Shown one piece after another: positions 1 to 8,772 of a DNA stretch of 64,000 nt; within the stretch, counting starts at the first letter, position 1, and each line of letters opens with the position of its first letter. The translations under genes were made by a program, and so were the position numbers. Below the pieces are notes generated by a model. That model saw only the letters and a program-made list of their open reading frames with translations, searched no databases and was not told the origin of the DNA. Source of the DNA: Aliarcobacter butzleri (GTDB taxonomy: Bacteria; Campylobacterota; Campylobacteria; Campylobacterales; Arcobacteraceae); NCBI RefSeq assembly GCF_900187115.1, contig NZ_LT906455.1, forward strand, positions 124,001 to 188,000. The letters run 5' to 3'.

Positions 1-395
1 TTGGTAAATTAATTTTAAGAGTTTCTATCGCTGTTTTAATGCTTTTTCATGGATTTGCAAAATTACAAAATGGAATTGATGGAATAAAATTTTTAGTTAC
101 AAGTGCAGGTTTGCCTGAATTTTTTGCTTATGGTGTATTTTTAGGTGAAGTTGTTTTTCCTATTTTAATTATTCTTGGATTATTCACTAGAATTTCATCA
201 TTCTTTTTTGCATTTACAATGGTTTTTGCTGTTTTCTTAGCTCATAGTGCTGATATATTTACTTTAGGAAAAACTGGTGGTCCAGTTATTGAATTACCAC
301 TTATTTATCTTTTAGCTTCTGTTTCAATTATGTTTTTAGGTGCTGGTAAATATAGTCTTGATGCAAAATGTAAAGCAAAGGCTTGCTCAATATAA
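1..395 (+). CDS. DoxX family membrane protein, 5' end outside window
   Basis: The reading frame is open from base 3 into the window, so the gene starts upstream; the first in-window Met (base 39) is internal. About 131 residues are visible, with hydrophobic segments and the typical DoxX opening (RVSIAVLMLFHGFAKL) followed by a G-E-x4-P stretch in the second helix. DoxX proteins are small four-helix inner-membrane proteins, in some bacteria linked to thiol/redox stress; the substrate is unknown here. It ends in a palindrome shared with the convergent metH. Family assignment is fairly sure, role is not. Confidence 0.75.
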   Translation, partial: GKLILRVSIAVLMLFHGFAKLQNGIDGIKFLVTSAGLPEFFAYGVFLGEVVFPILIILGLFTRISSFFFAFTMVFAVFLAHSADIFTLGKTGGPVIELPLIYLLASVSIMFLGAGKYSLDAKCKAKACSI

Positions 396-400
396 ATTAA

Positions 401-426
401 ATGTATAAGAGTTAACTCTTATACAT
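401..426. terminator. Palindromic bidirectional terminator between doxX and metH
   Basis: A perfect 26-base palindrome (ATGTATAAGAG TTAA CTCTTATACAT) lies between the two convergent genes and contains the metH stop codon (419-421). Its position suggests a hairpin terminator serving both strands; there is no long T run. Confidence 0.6.
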
Positions 427-3400
427 TATAATAATTTGCTTCAGGATTTGTAACAACTATTGCACAAGTTGTTTGTTCGGGATGCATTTGGAATGTTTCA
501 CTAAGTTCTATTCCAAACTCTTCAGGATTTAATAAATCAAAAATATCTCTATTCATCGCTAGATCAGGACAAGCTGCATATCCAGGAGAATATCTACAAC
601 CAACATATTGTTTCATTTGAACATCATTTAAAGTGTGTCCTTCATTCGGTACAATATCTAAATCGAGTCTTATTTGTTTGTGTAAAACTTCTGCTAATGC
701 TTCAGCAAGTTCAACTCCAAGTCCATGAACTTGATAGTATTTTGTAAATTCACCATTATCATATAAACTTCTTTCATAATCAGTGATTTTAAGTCCAGCA
801 CTTGCAAGTGTAAAGGCAACTACATCAAGTCTATCATTTGCAAAAAAGTCAGGTATACATCTAAATGGTTTTCTTTTTTGTCTTGGAAATTCTAATACTT
901 TTATAGCTTCACTTAGAGGTGGAATATTTTTTGACTCTTCAAGTGAATTAAACAGATATTTTTTATCAAAAATATAAAGTTTATTATCATGTGATATACA
1001 AGGATAATAAGCATAAATTGCAATTGGGTCAAAGATATCTTTATCAACTAATTCAGCTTTTAAAGCTTCATAAGTTGGTTCAACTACATCTCTTTCATAT
1101 TTCATAAAAGCTTCTGGAGTCTGTTTTCCTCTTTTATATCCCCATCTTTGTCTAAATAAAACTCTATGATTTATCCATTTAAAAATCAACTCTTTATTTA
1201 GTTTTTCACCTCTTTTTGTTACTCTATCCCAAATTGGAGGAAAAACAAATTTTCCACGTTCTGGCATAGATATCTCTTCATAAGAAGGTATTTCAATCTC
1301 TTCTTTTTCAACTCTATCACTTGTATCTATTCTTTCAATTAAATCAGCTGCAAGTGCAGTATTGTTTTCATCACCTTTTTCAATTCTTTGCATAGAAACA
1401 ACACCATCAAAAGCATCTCTACAATAAAAAATAGGACCATCGTAAATAGTTCTACAATATTCATCAACAAAGTTTTTTGTAAGTGCTGCACCTCCAAGAA
1501 GTACAGGAACTTTAATACCTAATTTTTGTAACTCTTCAAGATTTTCTTTCATAACAGCTGTTGATTTTACAAGCAATCCACTCATTCCAATAGCATGAGC
1601 ATTATGTTTATTTAGTTCTTCAACAAATTGTCCTAAATCAGCTTTTATACCTACATTTACAACTTTAAATCCATTATTACTTAAAATAATATCAACTAAG
1701 TTTTTACCAACATCGTGAACATCACCTTTTACAGTTCCTAAAATAAGAGTTGTTTCACTTGCTTTTTCTTGTTTTGGTAAATATGGATTAAGCGAATCAA
1801 CACAAGCTTTCATTGTTTCAGCACTTTGAAGTACAAATGGTAACTGCATTTGACCACTTCCAAAAAGTTCACCTATTACTTTCATTCCATCAATTAACCA
1901 CTCATTTACGATAATTTCAGGACTAATTGTATGTCTTAATTCTAAAGCTAAAGGAATAAGTCTCTCTTTATCTCCATCAAGAAGAAGTTTTTTTACTTTT
2001 TCAATTGGTTCTAGTTTTTGATACTCTTCATCGCTTTGTTCTTCTTGACCTTCTACATTTGAAAAATGTTCAATAAATGCAAAAAGTGGGTCAGCACCAT
2101 TTTCCCAAATATTAAAAATCAAATTATCACAAGCTTTTTTATCTTCTTCACTTATTTTATTTAGTGGCAAAATATGTTTTACATTTACAATAGCACTTGT
2201 AAGTCCAGCTTTTACACAATGGTCAAGATAAATAGAGTTTAGATAAATTCTAGCATTTGTTGCTAAACCAAAAGAGATATTTGAAAGTCCTAAAGTCGTT
2301 CCTACTTCAGGATGTCTTATTTCGAACTCTCTTATTGCTTCAAGTGTTTCAATTCCTGCTGTTCTATATTCATCATCTCCAGAACCAATAGTAAATGTAA
2401 GCATATCAAATACTAAATCAGCAGGATCAAATCCATGTCTATTTACACATAAGTCAAAAATTCTTTCTGCAACTTCTAATTTTCTTTCCTTTGATTTTGC
2501 CATTCCAATTTCATCAATTACAAGACAAACAAGTGCAGCTCCAAATTTTTTTGCTAAAGAACAAACAGCATCAAATTTTTCAATTCCATCTTCAAGGTTT
2601 ACAGAGTTGATTATACATCTTCCCCCAATTTGTTTAAGTGCTGCTTCCAGTGCTAAAATTTGAGTTGAATCAGGCATAAGAGGAAGTGCAATTTTTTGTG
2701 AATAAAGTGAAACAACTTCATCCATATCAAATCTTTCATCTCGTCCTGCAAATCCAACAGATACATCAATTACATGAGCTCCTGCACGAACTTGTTGTTG
2801 AGCAACACTTAATGTTCCTTCATAATCATTGGCTTTAAGTAACTCTCTAAAAGCTTTACTTCCAGTAGCATTACTTCTTTCTCCTATTAGTAAAGGAGCT
2901 GGTTCTTGTTTTAATGGAACGATATTAAATAAACTTGCTAATGAAGCTTTTAAAAATCCACAAGGTTTTAGTGGAATTTCATTTTCAACAGCCTTTGCCA
3001 AAGCTTCAATATGTTCAGGTGTTGTACCACAACAACCACCTAAAAATGAAACACCATTTATTTTCAAAAACTCTTTTTGTAAAGCTGTAAACTCTTCTGG
3101 TTGCATTGGATAATAAGTTTTTCCACCTCTATTTTGAGGAAGTCCAGCATTTGAGTGAACTGAAATTGGGAATTTACAAACTTGACTTAAAGTTTTAACA
3201 TGTTTATGTACTTGTACTGGACCTGTTCCACAGTTAAATCCAAGAGATAAAATATTAAATGGTGCCATAATAGCAGCAATTGTCATCGCATCAGTTCCAA
3301 TAAGCATAGTTCCACTTAATTCGATGGTTACTGACACCATAATTGGAATATTAGGTGCCACATCATTTAGTGCATGAAGAGCAGCTTTTATTTGAAGTGG

Positions 3401-3898
3401 GTCTTGACAAGTTTCAAGTAAGAAAATATCAGTTCCTCCATCAACAAGCCCCTTAGCCATGATTTTGTAACCTTCATACATTTCATCATATTTAATGTGA
3501 CCTAAAGACGGCAGTTTTGTTCCTGGTCCTATTGAAGCAAGACAAAATCTAGGTTTTTCTGGTGTAGAAAATTTTTCACAAGATTTTTTTACTAAACTAG
3601 CACCTAATTTTGACAACTCATAAGACATATGACCAATATTATATTCATCTAAAACCCAAGGCATTGAACCAAAAGTATTCGTAGAAATCAAATCAGCACC
3701 AGCTTTTGCATAGTTATCGTGAATTGTTTCTAATATATGAGGTGCAGTTAAATTTAAAAGTTCATTACAACCTTCTAAGTCTAAATCTTCAAAAAACCAC
3801 TCTTCTTTTTTTATGTCAGCTATTTGAAGTTGAGTTCCCATCGCCCCATCGATAATAAGGACTCTTTTATCAATTAAATTTTTTATTAATTCTTCCAT
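419..3898 (-). CDS. metH: Cobalamin-dependent methionine synthase
   Basis: MetH transfers a methyl group from 5-methyltetrahydrofolate through cobalamin to homocysteine, making methionine in the cytoplasm. The 1159-residue protein has all four modules: homocysteine domain (about 1-310) with zinc ligands C223 and C289/C290 (GFNCG, GGCCG), pterin-binding domain (about 335-590), cobalamin cap and Rossmann domains (about 630-870) with H728 in GDVHDVGKN as lower axial cobalt ligand, and a C-terminal SAM-dependent reactivation domain (about 890-1159). Length is slightly under the E. coli enzyme. The start has a purine-rich AGAGAA upstream and a TATAAT (3918-3923) close behind. No cobalamin or SAM riboswitch was recognised in the short leader. 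Monocistronic. Confidence 0.97.
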   Translation of the reverse strand: MEELIKNLIDKRVLIIDGAMGTQLQIADIKKEEWFFEDLDLEGCNELLNLTAPHILETIHDNYAKAGADLISTNTFGSMPWVLDEYNIGHMSYELSKLGASLVKKSCEKFSTPEKPRFCLASIGPGTKLPSLGHIKYDEMYEGYKIMAKGLVDGGTDIFLLETCQDPLQIKAALHALNDVAPNIPIMVSVTIELSGTMLIGTDAMTIAAIMAPFNILSLGFNCGTGPVQVHKHVKTLSQVCKFPISVHSNAGLPQNRGGKTYYPMQPEEFTALQKEFLKINGVSFLGGCCGTTPEHIEALAKAVENEIPLKPCGFLKASLASLFNIVPLKQEPAPLLIGERSNATGSKAFRELLKANDYEGTLSVAQQQVRAGAHVIDVSVGFAGRDERFDMDEVVSLYSQKIALPLMPDSTQILALEAALKQIGGRCIINSVNLEDGIEKFDAVCSLAKKFGAALVCLVIDEIGMAKSKERKLEVAERIFDLCVNRHGFDPADLVFDMLTFTIGSGDDEYRTAGIETLEAIREFEIRHPEVGTTLGLSNISFGLATNARIYLNSIYLDHCVKAGLTSAIVNVKHILPLNKISEEDKKACDNLIFNIWENGADPLFAFIEHFSNVEGQEEQSDEEYQKLEPIEKVKKLLLDGDKERLIPLALELRHTISPEIIVNEWLIDGMKVIGELFGSGQMQLPFVLQSAETMKACVDSLNPYLPKQEKASETTLILGTVKGDVHDVGKNLVDIILSNNGFKVVNVGIKADLGQFVEELNKHNAHAIGMSGLLVKSTAVMKENLEELQKLGIKVPVLLGGAALTKNFVDEYCRTIYDGPIFYCRDAFDGVVSMQRIEKGDENNTALAADLIERIDTSDRVEKEEIEIPSYEEISMPERGKFVFPPIWDRVTKRGEKLNKELIFKWINHRVLFRQRWGYKRGKQTPEAFMKYERDVVEPTYEALKAELVDKDIFDPIAIYAYYPCISHDNKLYIFDKKYLFNSLEESKNIPPLSEAIKVLEFPRQKRKPFRCIPDFFANDRLDVVAFTLASAGLKITDYERSLYDNGEFTKYYQVHGLGVELAEALAEVLHKQIRLDLDIVPNEGHTLNDVQMKQYVGCRYSPGYAACPDLAMNRDIFDLLNPEEFGIELSETFQMHPEQTTCAIVVTNPEANYYNV

Positions 3899-3917
3899 TA
3901 ATTCTCTACTTTTATAA

Positions 3918-3923
3918 ATTATA
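3918..3923 (-). promoter_or_regulatory. Probable metH -10 box
   Basis: TATAAT on the minus strand 20 bases before the metH start. A transcript would have a leader of only about a dozen bases. No clear -35, which is usual in this phylum. Confidence 0.45.
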
Positions 3924-4092
3924 ATTGTTTTTAATAATATTCATTAGATAGTATATTTAAAGAGTGGTTAAAAGCTGTTAAATCAAATTTTAATTATTTT
4001 AGATTTGAAAAAATAGTCTTAGAATCAAGATTTTAATTATCTTTTGGCTAAAATATTAACTAAAATAAATAAAGTATTAGGAAATAACTAAG

Positions 4093-5013
4093 ATGACTGA
4101 ATCAAAATATATATGGATGGATGGAGAATTTGTTGCTTGGCATGATGCAAAAGTTCATGTTTTAAGTCATACATTACATTATGGAAATGGTGCTATTGAA
4201 GGAACAAAAGCTTATAAAACTGTTGATGGAAGATGTGCAATTTTTAAATTAAATGAACACACAAAAAGATTGTTAAATTCATCAAAAATGACTTTAATGG
4301 ATGTGCCTTTTTCTTTAGAAGAGTTAAATAAAGCACAAGTTGAACTTTTACAAAAAAATGAATTAACAAATGGTGCATATTTAAGACCATTAGTTTATTT
4401 AGGTTATGGTGTTATGGGACTTTATCACAAAGATGCTCCTGTAAAAGTATCTCTTTCTGCATGGGAATGGGGAGCATATTTAGGAGAAGAAGGTTTAAAA
4501 AAAGGTGTTAGAGTAAAAATTTCATCTTTTTCAAGAACTCCAAATACTTCTGGAATGGGTAAAGCAAAAGCAGTTGCAAATTATCTAAACTCTCAAATGG
4601 CAAAATATGAAGCTGTTGAGGCTGGATATGATGAAGCTTTATTAAAAGATGACCAAGGATATATTGCAGAAGCTAGTGGTGCTTGTTTCTTTATCGTTAG
4701 AGATGGAGTATTAATTTCTCCACCAAATGATAATTCTTTAGAGTCTATTACTCAAGCAACAGCTATTGAATTAGCAAAAGATTTAGGAATTGAAGTTGTA
4801 AGAAGAAGAATTACAAGAGAAGAAATCTATATTGCTGATGAAGCATTTTTTACTGGAACTGCTGCTGAAATAACTCCAATTAGAGAAGTTGATGCAAGAG
4901 TTATTGGTTGTGGTTCAAGAGGACCAATTACTGAAAAAATCCAGTCTGCATATTTTGATGCAGTTACTGGAAAAAATGAAAAATATATTAAGTATTTAAC
5001 TTACATTAACTAA
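4093..5013 (+). CDS. ilvE: Branched-chain amino acid aminotransferase
   Basis: PLP-dependent fold-type IV aminotransferase that interconverts valine, leucine and isoleucine with their 2-oxo acids, using glutamate/2-oxoglutarate. At 306 residues it has family length. Visible features are the N-terminal substrate loop HTLHYGNGAIEGTKAY (27-42), the PLP Schiff-base lysine K159 in AKAVANY, and the cofactor-phosphate region near SGACFF. An AGGAAATAACTAAG segment precedes the ATG. It stands alone behind its own promoter (possible -10 TAAAAT at 4049-4054) and upstream of the SPFH gene. Confidence 0.95.
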   Translation: MTESKYIWMDGEFVAWHDAKVHVLSHTLHYGNGAIEGTKAYKTVDGRCAIFKLNEHTKRLLNSSKMTLMDVPFSLEELNKAQVELLQKNELTNGAYLRPLVYLGYGVMGLYHKDAPVKVSLSAWEWGAYLGEEGLKKGVRVKISSFSRTPNTSGMGKAKAVANYLNSQMAKYEAVEAGYDEALLKDDQGYIAEASGACFFIVRDGVLISPPNDNSLESITQATAIELAKDLGIEVVRRRITREEIYIADEAFFTGTAAEITPIREVDARVIGCGSRGPITEKIQSAYFDAVTGKNEKYIKYLTYIN

Positions 5014-5057
5014 TTTTAATTATTATAAGTTATTAAAATATTTAAATAAGGAAAAAT

Positions 5058-6131
5058 ATGCCGATAGACAATGACTATTTTAAAAACAGACAACAAAATA
5101 ATAATGGTGGAGGAAATGGTGGTAATTTTCAACCACCATTTGAAACACCAGAGTTTTTTAAGAATTTTGGGAAAAAAGCAGGTATGCTTTACGCAATAAT
5201 TATAATTATAGGAGTTTTATTTATTTTTAAACCTTTTGTAATTATCGAATCAGGACAAGTTGGGATCAAAGCAACAACAGGAAAATATGATAAAGAACCT
5301 TTAAATCCAGGTTTTCACTTCTATATTCCTGTAATTCAAAGAGTTATTGTGGTTGATACAAAAGTTAGACTTTTAACATATATGAATACACAAAATATAG
5401 GTTCTTTTGACCAAAGTATCAAAAATAATCCAGCGATCAATGTTCTTGATTCAAGAGGTTTACCAATTTCTATTGAATTAACTGTTCAATATAAAATAAT
5501 AGCTGAAGGTGTTCCTGAAACTATTGCAACTTGGGGACCATCTTGGGAAGATAAAATTGTTAACCAAATTGTTGGAGAAGTTGCAAGAAGTGTTCTTGGT
5601 GGATATAATGCAGAAGTTCTTCCAATGAAAAGAAATGATGTTGCTGAAAGTCTTGATAGATTAATTAAAGAAAAAGTAACAGAAAGATCTCAAGGTGCAG
5701 TTATTGTTGAATCTGTACAATTAAAAGAGATTGTACTTCCTGAAAAAATTAAAGAACAAATAGAAAAAGTTCAAATTGCAAATCAAGAAGCAGAAAGAGT
5801 AAGATACGAAGTTCAAAGAGCAAAACAAGAAGCTGAAAAAAGAGCTGCTCTTGCAACAGGAGAAGCTGAAGCTAGAAGAATTGAAGCTCAAGGTAGAGCA
5901 GATGCTGTAACTATTGAAGCAAAAGCACAAGCTGAAGCTAATAAAGAAATAGCTCAATCTTTAACTCAAAATTTATTACAAATGCAACAAATTGAGGTTC
6001 AAGGAAAATTCAATGAAGCTCTAAGAGAAAATAAAGATGCGAAAATTTTCTTAACACCAGGTGGAGCAACTCCAAATATTTGGGTTGATACTAAAGATAA
6101 GTCAAGAGATACAATTGTAAATCAAAAATAA
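5058..6131 (+). CDS. SPFH/prohibitin-family membrane protein
   Basis: Band-7 protein of 357 residues: a polar Asn/Gly-rich N-terminus (1-40), one transmembrane helix (about 43-60), an SPFH domain (about 62-235), then a charged Ala/Glu/Lys/Arg coiled coil (about 225-300) and a short C-terminal tail. This is the layout of prohibitin/HflC-like scaffolds that form large rings on the inner membrane and often modulate FtsH or lipid domains. It is a single gene, not an hflKC pair, so prohibitin-like is the safer name. AAGGAAAAAT precedes the ATG. A hairpin follows the stop. Confidence 0.85.
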   Translation: MPIDNDYFKNRQQNNNGGGNGGNFQPPFETPEFFKNFGKKAGMLYAIIIIIGVLFIFKPFVIIESGQVGIKATTGKYDKEPLNPGFHFYIPVIQRVIVVDTKVRLLTYMNTQNIGSFDQSIKNNPAINVLDSRGLPISIELTVQYKIIAEGVPETIATWGPSWEDKIVNQIVGEVARSVLGGYNAEVLPMKRNDVAESLDRLIKEKVTERSQGAVIVESVQLKEIVLPEKIKEQIEKVQIANQEAERVRYEVQRAKQEAEKRAALATGEAEARRIEAQGRADAVTIEAKAQAEANKEIAQSLTQNLLQMQQIEVQGKFNEALRENKDAKIFLTPGGATPNIWVDTKDKSRDTIVNQK

Positions 6132-6156
6132 AAGAGGTAGTTTTAACTACTTCTTT
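6131..6156 (+). terminator. Hairpin after SPFH gene
   Basis: AAAGAGGTAG / CTACTTCTTT stem (one G-U) directly after the stop codon. The right arm can alternatively pair with 6159-6170 just before the next gene (see findings), so it may be a terminator with read-through. Confidence 0.5.
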
Positions 6157-6171
6157 ATAAAGAAAAGTAGT

Positions 6172-6459
6172 ATGAAAAAACGAAAACTATTTATAATAAT
6201 TAATCTTTTTTTTATCTCAACAATTTATGCACAAGAGATAGAATCTGTTTTGAGAATAAAACCTGAACCAAAATATGAAGATATTTTAAAATATAATCAA
6301 AATGTAAAATATGAAGATATTTTAGAATATAAAGAGAAAACAGAAGAAGAAAAAGAAAGTGATTATAGTTTTGGATTTAATTTAGATATAAATAGAGAAT
6401 TAATGACAATAGAAGGATTTAAAATAGATGTTGGTACAAAGTTTAAAGGTATAAATTAA
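6172..6459 (+). CDS. Small exported protein of unknown function
   Basis: A 95-residue protein with a clear signal peptide (KKRK, then a hydrophobic stretch ending STIYA-QE, cleavage about residue 20). The mature part is acidic and lysine-rich and contains a short tandem motif, KYEDILKY then KYEDILEY, also visible as a DNA direct repeat. No family recognised. The stop overlaps the hisIE start (TAATG), so the two are probably translationally coupled, although a periplasmic protein has no obvious link to histidine synthesis. Little more can be said. Confidence 0.7.
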   Translation: MKKRKLFIIINLFFISTIYAQEIESVLRIKPEPKYEDILKYNQNVKYEDILEYKEKTEEEKESDYSFGFNLDINRELMTIEGFKIDVGTKFKGIN

Positions 6460-7139
6460 TGGAACAGTTAAATAAAATTGATTGGGAAAAGATGAATAAT
6501 CTAATACCAGTTATTACTCAAGATGCGAAAACAAATGAAGTTTTAATGCTTGCTTATATGAATAAAGAAGCTTTAGAACTTACTATAAAAACAAATTATG
6601 CTCACTATTTTAGTAGAAGCAAACAGAGAATTTGGAAAAAAGGTGAAAGTTCAAACCATCTTCAAGAAATTGTAGAAATATTGGTTGATTGTGATAATGA
6701 CACACTTTTATTAAAAGTAAATCAAACTGGAGTTGCATGTCATACAGGTAGAAAATCATGTTTTTATACAAATCTAAAAACTGATAAAATAATTAGTGAC
6801 GTTGAAATAAATACTACAGCAGCTTATGGAGTTATTGATACTTTATATCATACTATTTGTGAAAGAAAAGATGAAGATGTTTCAAAATCATATACAGCAA
6901 AATTACTTAAAGGTAATCAAAATTCTATGCTTAAAAAGATTGTTGAAGAAGCAGGTGAGTTTACATTTGCAGTAAAAGATGACAATGAAGAAGAGATTAT
7001 TTATGAAGCCGCAGATGTTGCTTATCACGTTTTAGTGGCACTTGCAAGCAAAAATATAAATCCAGATAGAGTAAAACAAGAGTTAGCAAGAAGGTTTGGA
7101 ATCTCTGGAATCGAAGAAAAAAATTCAAGAATTAAATGA
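6459..7139 (+). CDS. hisI: Bifunctional phosphoribosyl-AMP cyclohydrolase / phosphoribosyl-ATP pyrophosphatase
   Basis: HisIE carries out steps 2 and 3 of histidine synthesis: it removes pyrophosphate from PR-ATP and opens the adenine ring of PR-AMP. The N-terminal cyclohydrolase (about 1-115) has the metal-binding signatures around DCDNDT and GVACHTGRKSCF; the C-terminal pyrophosphohydrolase (about 125-226) has the all-alpha MazG-like EEAGE...EAADVAYH pattern. Length of 226 is normal for the fused form. The ATG overlaps the upstream stop. Other his genes are absent from the window apart from hisZ. A palindrome follows the stop. Confidence 0.95.
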   Translation: MEQLNKIDWEKMNNLIPVITQDAKTNEVLMLAYMNKEALELTIKTNYAHYFSRSKQRIWKKGESSNHLQEIVEILVDCDNDTLLLKVNQTGVACHTGRKSCFYTNLKTDKIISDVEINTTAAYGVIDTLYHTICERKDEDVSKSYTAKLLKGNQNSMLKKIVEEAGEFTFAVKDDNEEEIIYEAADVAYHVLVALASKNINPDRVKQELARRFGISGIEEKNSRIK

Positions 7140-7140
7140 T

Positions 7141-7158
7141 AGAAATTTTAAAATTTCT
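7141..7158 (+). terminator. Palindromic hairpin after hisIE
   Basis: Perfect palindrome AGAAATTT TA AAATTTCT two bases after the hisIE stop; a plausible weak terminator, all A/T except the two G-C pairs at the base of the stem. Confidence 0.4.
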
Positions 7159-7191
7159 TATACAACTAAGTTGCATTTAATAATCGATTGT

Positions 7192-7197
7192 TATAAT
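7192..7197 (+). promoter_or_regulatory. -10 box of the Cys-rich mini-protein gene
   Basis: TATAAT 35 bases before the ATG at 7232, followed by AAAGGAG at 7217-7223. Confidence 0.5.
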
Positions 7198-7231
7198 GCG
7201 AGGATTAAAAATAAACAAAGGAGTATTAAAT

Positions 7232-7489
7232 ATGACAAATAGTTGTCAATACTGCTCTAAAAAAATTCCAATATCAAAGGTTTTTTGTTCTGCTGAATGT
7301 AAAGAGAGCTTTTTCCAAAAAATTGCTATTTCAGTACCAAAACCTTTTGTTAAGAAGTTATATTTTTTCTGTTCAGAAGAGCAAAAAGAGTATGAGATAA
7401 AAACATTTGCTCAAAGACATAATTGGCATGAAAAACTAGTAACTGAGAAAATTAAAGAGTTATTTGAAGAGTATTATCAATGTGGATAA
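7232..7489 (+). CDS. Small zinc-ribbon-like protein
   Basis: An 85-residue protein beginning with a putative metal site of two pairs, C-x2-C ... C-x3-C (NSCQYCSKKI and FCSAEC), within the first 27 residues, followed by a charged helical tail. The frame is open to 7196 but the ATG at 7232 has an ideal AAAGGAG at seven to eight bases, so that start is chosen. Similar short C4 zinc-ribbon proteins are common and mostly uncharacterised; function unknown. It converges on mrp across a strong terminator. Confidence 0.7.
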   Translation: MTNSCQYCSKKIPISKVFCSAECKESFFQKIAISVPKPFVKKLYFFCSEEQKEYEIKTFAQRHNWHEKLVTEKIKELFEEYYQCG

Positions 7490-7515
7490 AAAAAGAGTTT
7501 TAAACACTCTTTTTT
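7489..7515. terminator. Bidirectional terminator between mini-protein and mrp
   Basis: Perfect 10-bp stem AAAAAAGAGT / ACTCTTTTTT with a 7-base loop, A-tract on one side and T-tract on the other: an intrinsic terminator that works for both convergent genes. Confidence 0.85.
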
Positions 7516-7524
7516 ATCTATTAC

Positions 7525-8706
7525 TTAATGGCATCCGCATCCACTTCCGCAACTTCCACCCGATTTTTTAGCTTCATCATGTTGAGCTTTTATTTTTTGT
7601 CCTTCAGTTGAACAAGCGCTAACACCTGCTGGCATTATTGGTTGAATTTCAGCATTTGAAACTTCATCTTGAGAATTTAAAAATGAGATTAGTTTATCAG
7701 AAGCAATCATATATCTTTTTGCTGTTATTGATTCAGGTTCAAAATAAACAATTGGTTTACCACTATCTCCACCTTTTCTAATTGATGGTTCTATTGGAAG
7801 ACTTCCTAAAACTTGAGTTTCATACTCTTTTGCTAAATTTTCACAAGTACCCATTCCAAAAATATCAGATTCTGTATTACAAGTTGGACAAATAAATCCA
7901 CTCATATTTTCAATTATTCCAGCAACAGGAATATGAAGTTTTTTAAACATATCTAAACTTCTTTTACTATCATCAAGTGCAACATGTTGAGGAGTCGTAA
8001 CATTTATTCCAGCACTTACAGGAACACTTTGAGCAAGAGTAAGTTGTGCATCACCAGTTCCTGGAGGCATATCAATGAATAATATATCTAAATCTTCCCA
8101 TAAAATATCTCTTAGAAGTTGTTGGATAGCTTTCATAATCATAGCACCTCTCCAAATAAGAGCTTGACCTTCTTGCATTAACATTCCCATTGACATTACA
8201 TCAACACCATAAGCATTTAAAGGTTTTGCTTTATCTCCTACAACTTCAACTTCTTTTCCATTTAAACCCATCATTCTTGGAATATTAGGACCATAAATAT
8301 CAGCATCTAAAATACCAACTTTTTTACCTTGCATTGCACTTGCAATTGCAAGATTTACAGTTGTAGTTGATTTTCCTACTCCACCTTTTCCACTACTTAC
8401 CATTACGATTTTTTTGATTTGAGGAGCAATGTTTTTTCCACTTGTACTATTACTTTGTTGAACCTGCTCTTTTGGTTTGTTAAAATATAGTGTTAACATT
8501 AGGCCTAAAGGCTCAATACAGTCAGTTATCTCTTTTTTTAATTGCTCTTCAACTTCAATTGCTGTAGATGTAATATCTAAAATAATAAAACAGCTATTTC
8601 CATCAAGTTTAATATCTTTAACAAATCCAAACTCTACAATAGATTTTGTAAAGCCTGGATATTTAACTTTTTCTAACTCTTTTTTAATATTTTCAATAGT
8701 AGCCAT
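7525..8706 (-). CDS. mrp: Mrp/NBP35-family Fe-S cluster carrier ATPase
   Basis: P-loop ATPase (ApbC/Mrp) that carries and delivers Fe-S clusters to apoproteins. The 393-residue protein has an N-terminal MIP18/DUF59-like domain (about 1-90), the deviant Walker A SSGKGGVGKSTT near residue 105, Walker B around FIDMPPGTGDAQ, and the cluster-binding CxxC in FICPTCN. The C-terminus is unusual in ending with a Cys/Gly/His tail (GGSCGSGCGCH), a potential extra metal site. Neighbourhood with hisIE and ispDF recalls other Campylobacterota. A TATAAT (8740-8745, minus) and AAGGAT lie upstream of the ATG. Confidence 0.93.
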   Translation of the reverse strand: MATIENIKKELEKVKYPGFTKSIVEFGFVKDIKLDGNSCFIILDITSTAIEVEEQLKKEITDCIEPLGLMLTLYFNKPKEQVQQSNSTSGKNIAPQIKKIVMVSSGKGGVGKSTTTVNLAIASAMQGKKVGILDADIYGPNIPRMMGLNGKEVEVVGDKAKPLNAYGVDVMSMGMLMQEGQALIWRGAMIMKAIQQLLRDILWEDLDILFIDMPPGTGDAQLTLAQSVPVSAGINVTTPQHVALDDSKRSLDMFKKLHIPVAGIIENMSGFICPTCNTESDIFGMGTCENLAKEYETQVLGSLPIEPSIRKGGDSGKPIVYFEPESITAKRYMIASDKLISFLNSQDEVSNAEIQPIMPAGVSACSTEGQKIKAQHDEAKKSGGSCGSGCGCH

Positions 8707-8739
8707 ATAAATCCTTATAATATAATTTATTAAATTGTT

Positions 8740-8745
8740 ATTATA
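8740..8745 (-). promoter_or_regulatory. Probable mrp -10 box
   Basis: TATAAT on the minus strand, 34 bases before the mrp ATG, in an AT-rich leader. Confidence 0.4.
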
Positions 8746-8772
8746 ATAAAAATAGGATAATTTTTGTCTTAA

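Noticed and set aside
783-3113. Plus-strand open frames inside metH (783-977, 2829-3113)
   Set aside because: Antisense shadows of a complete, well-conserved gene; no promoter or ribosome-binding site.
3899-4092. SAM or cobalamin riboswitch between metH and ilvE
   Set aside because: No conserved core or long stems; the metH -10 box sits about 20 bases before the start, leaving no room for a leader.
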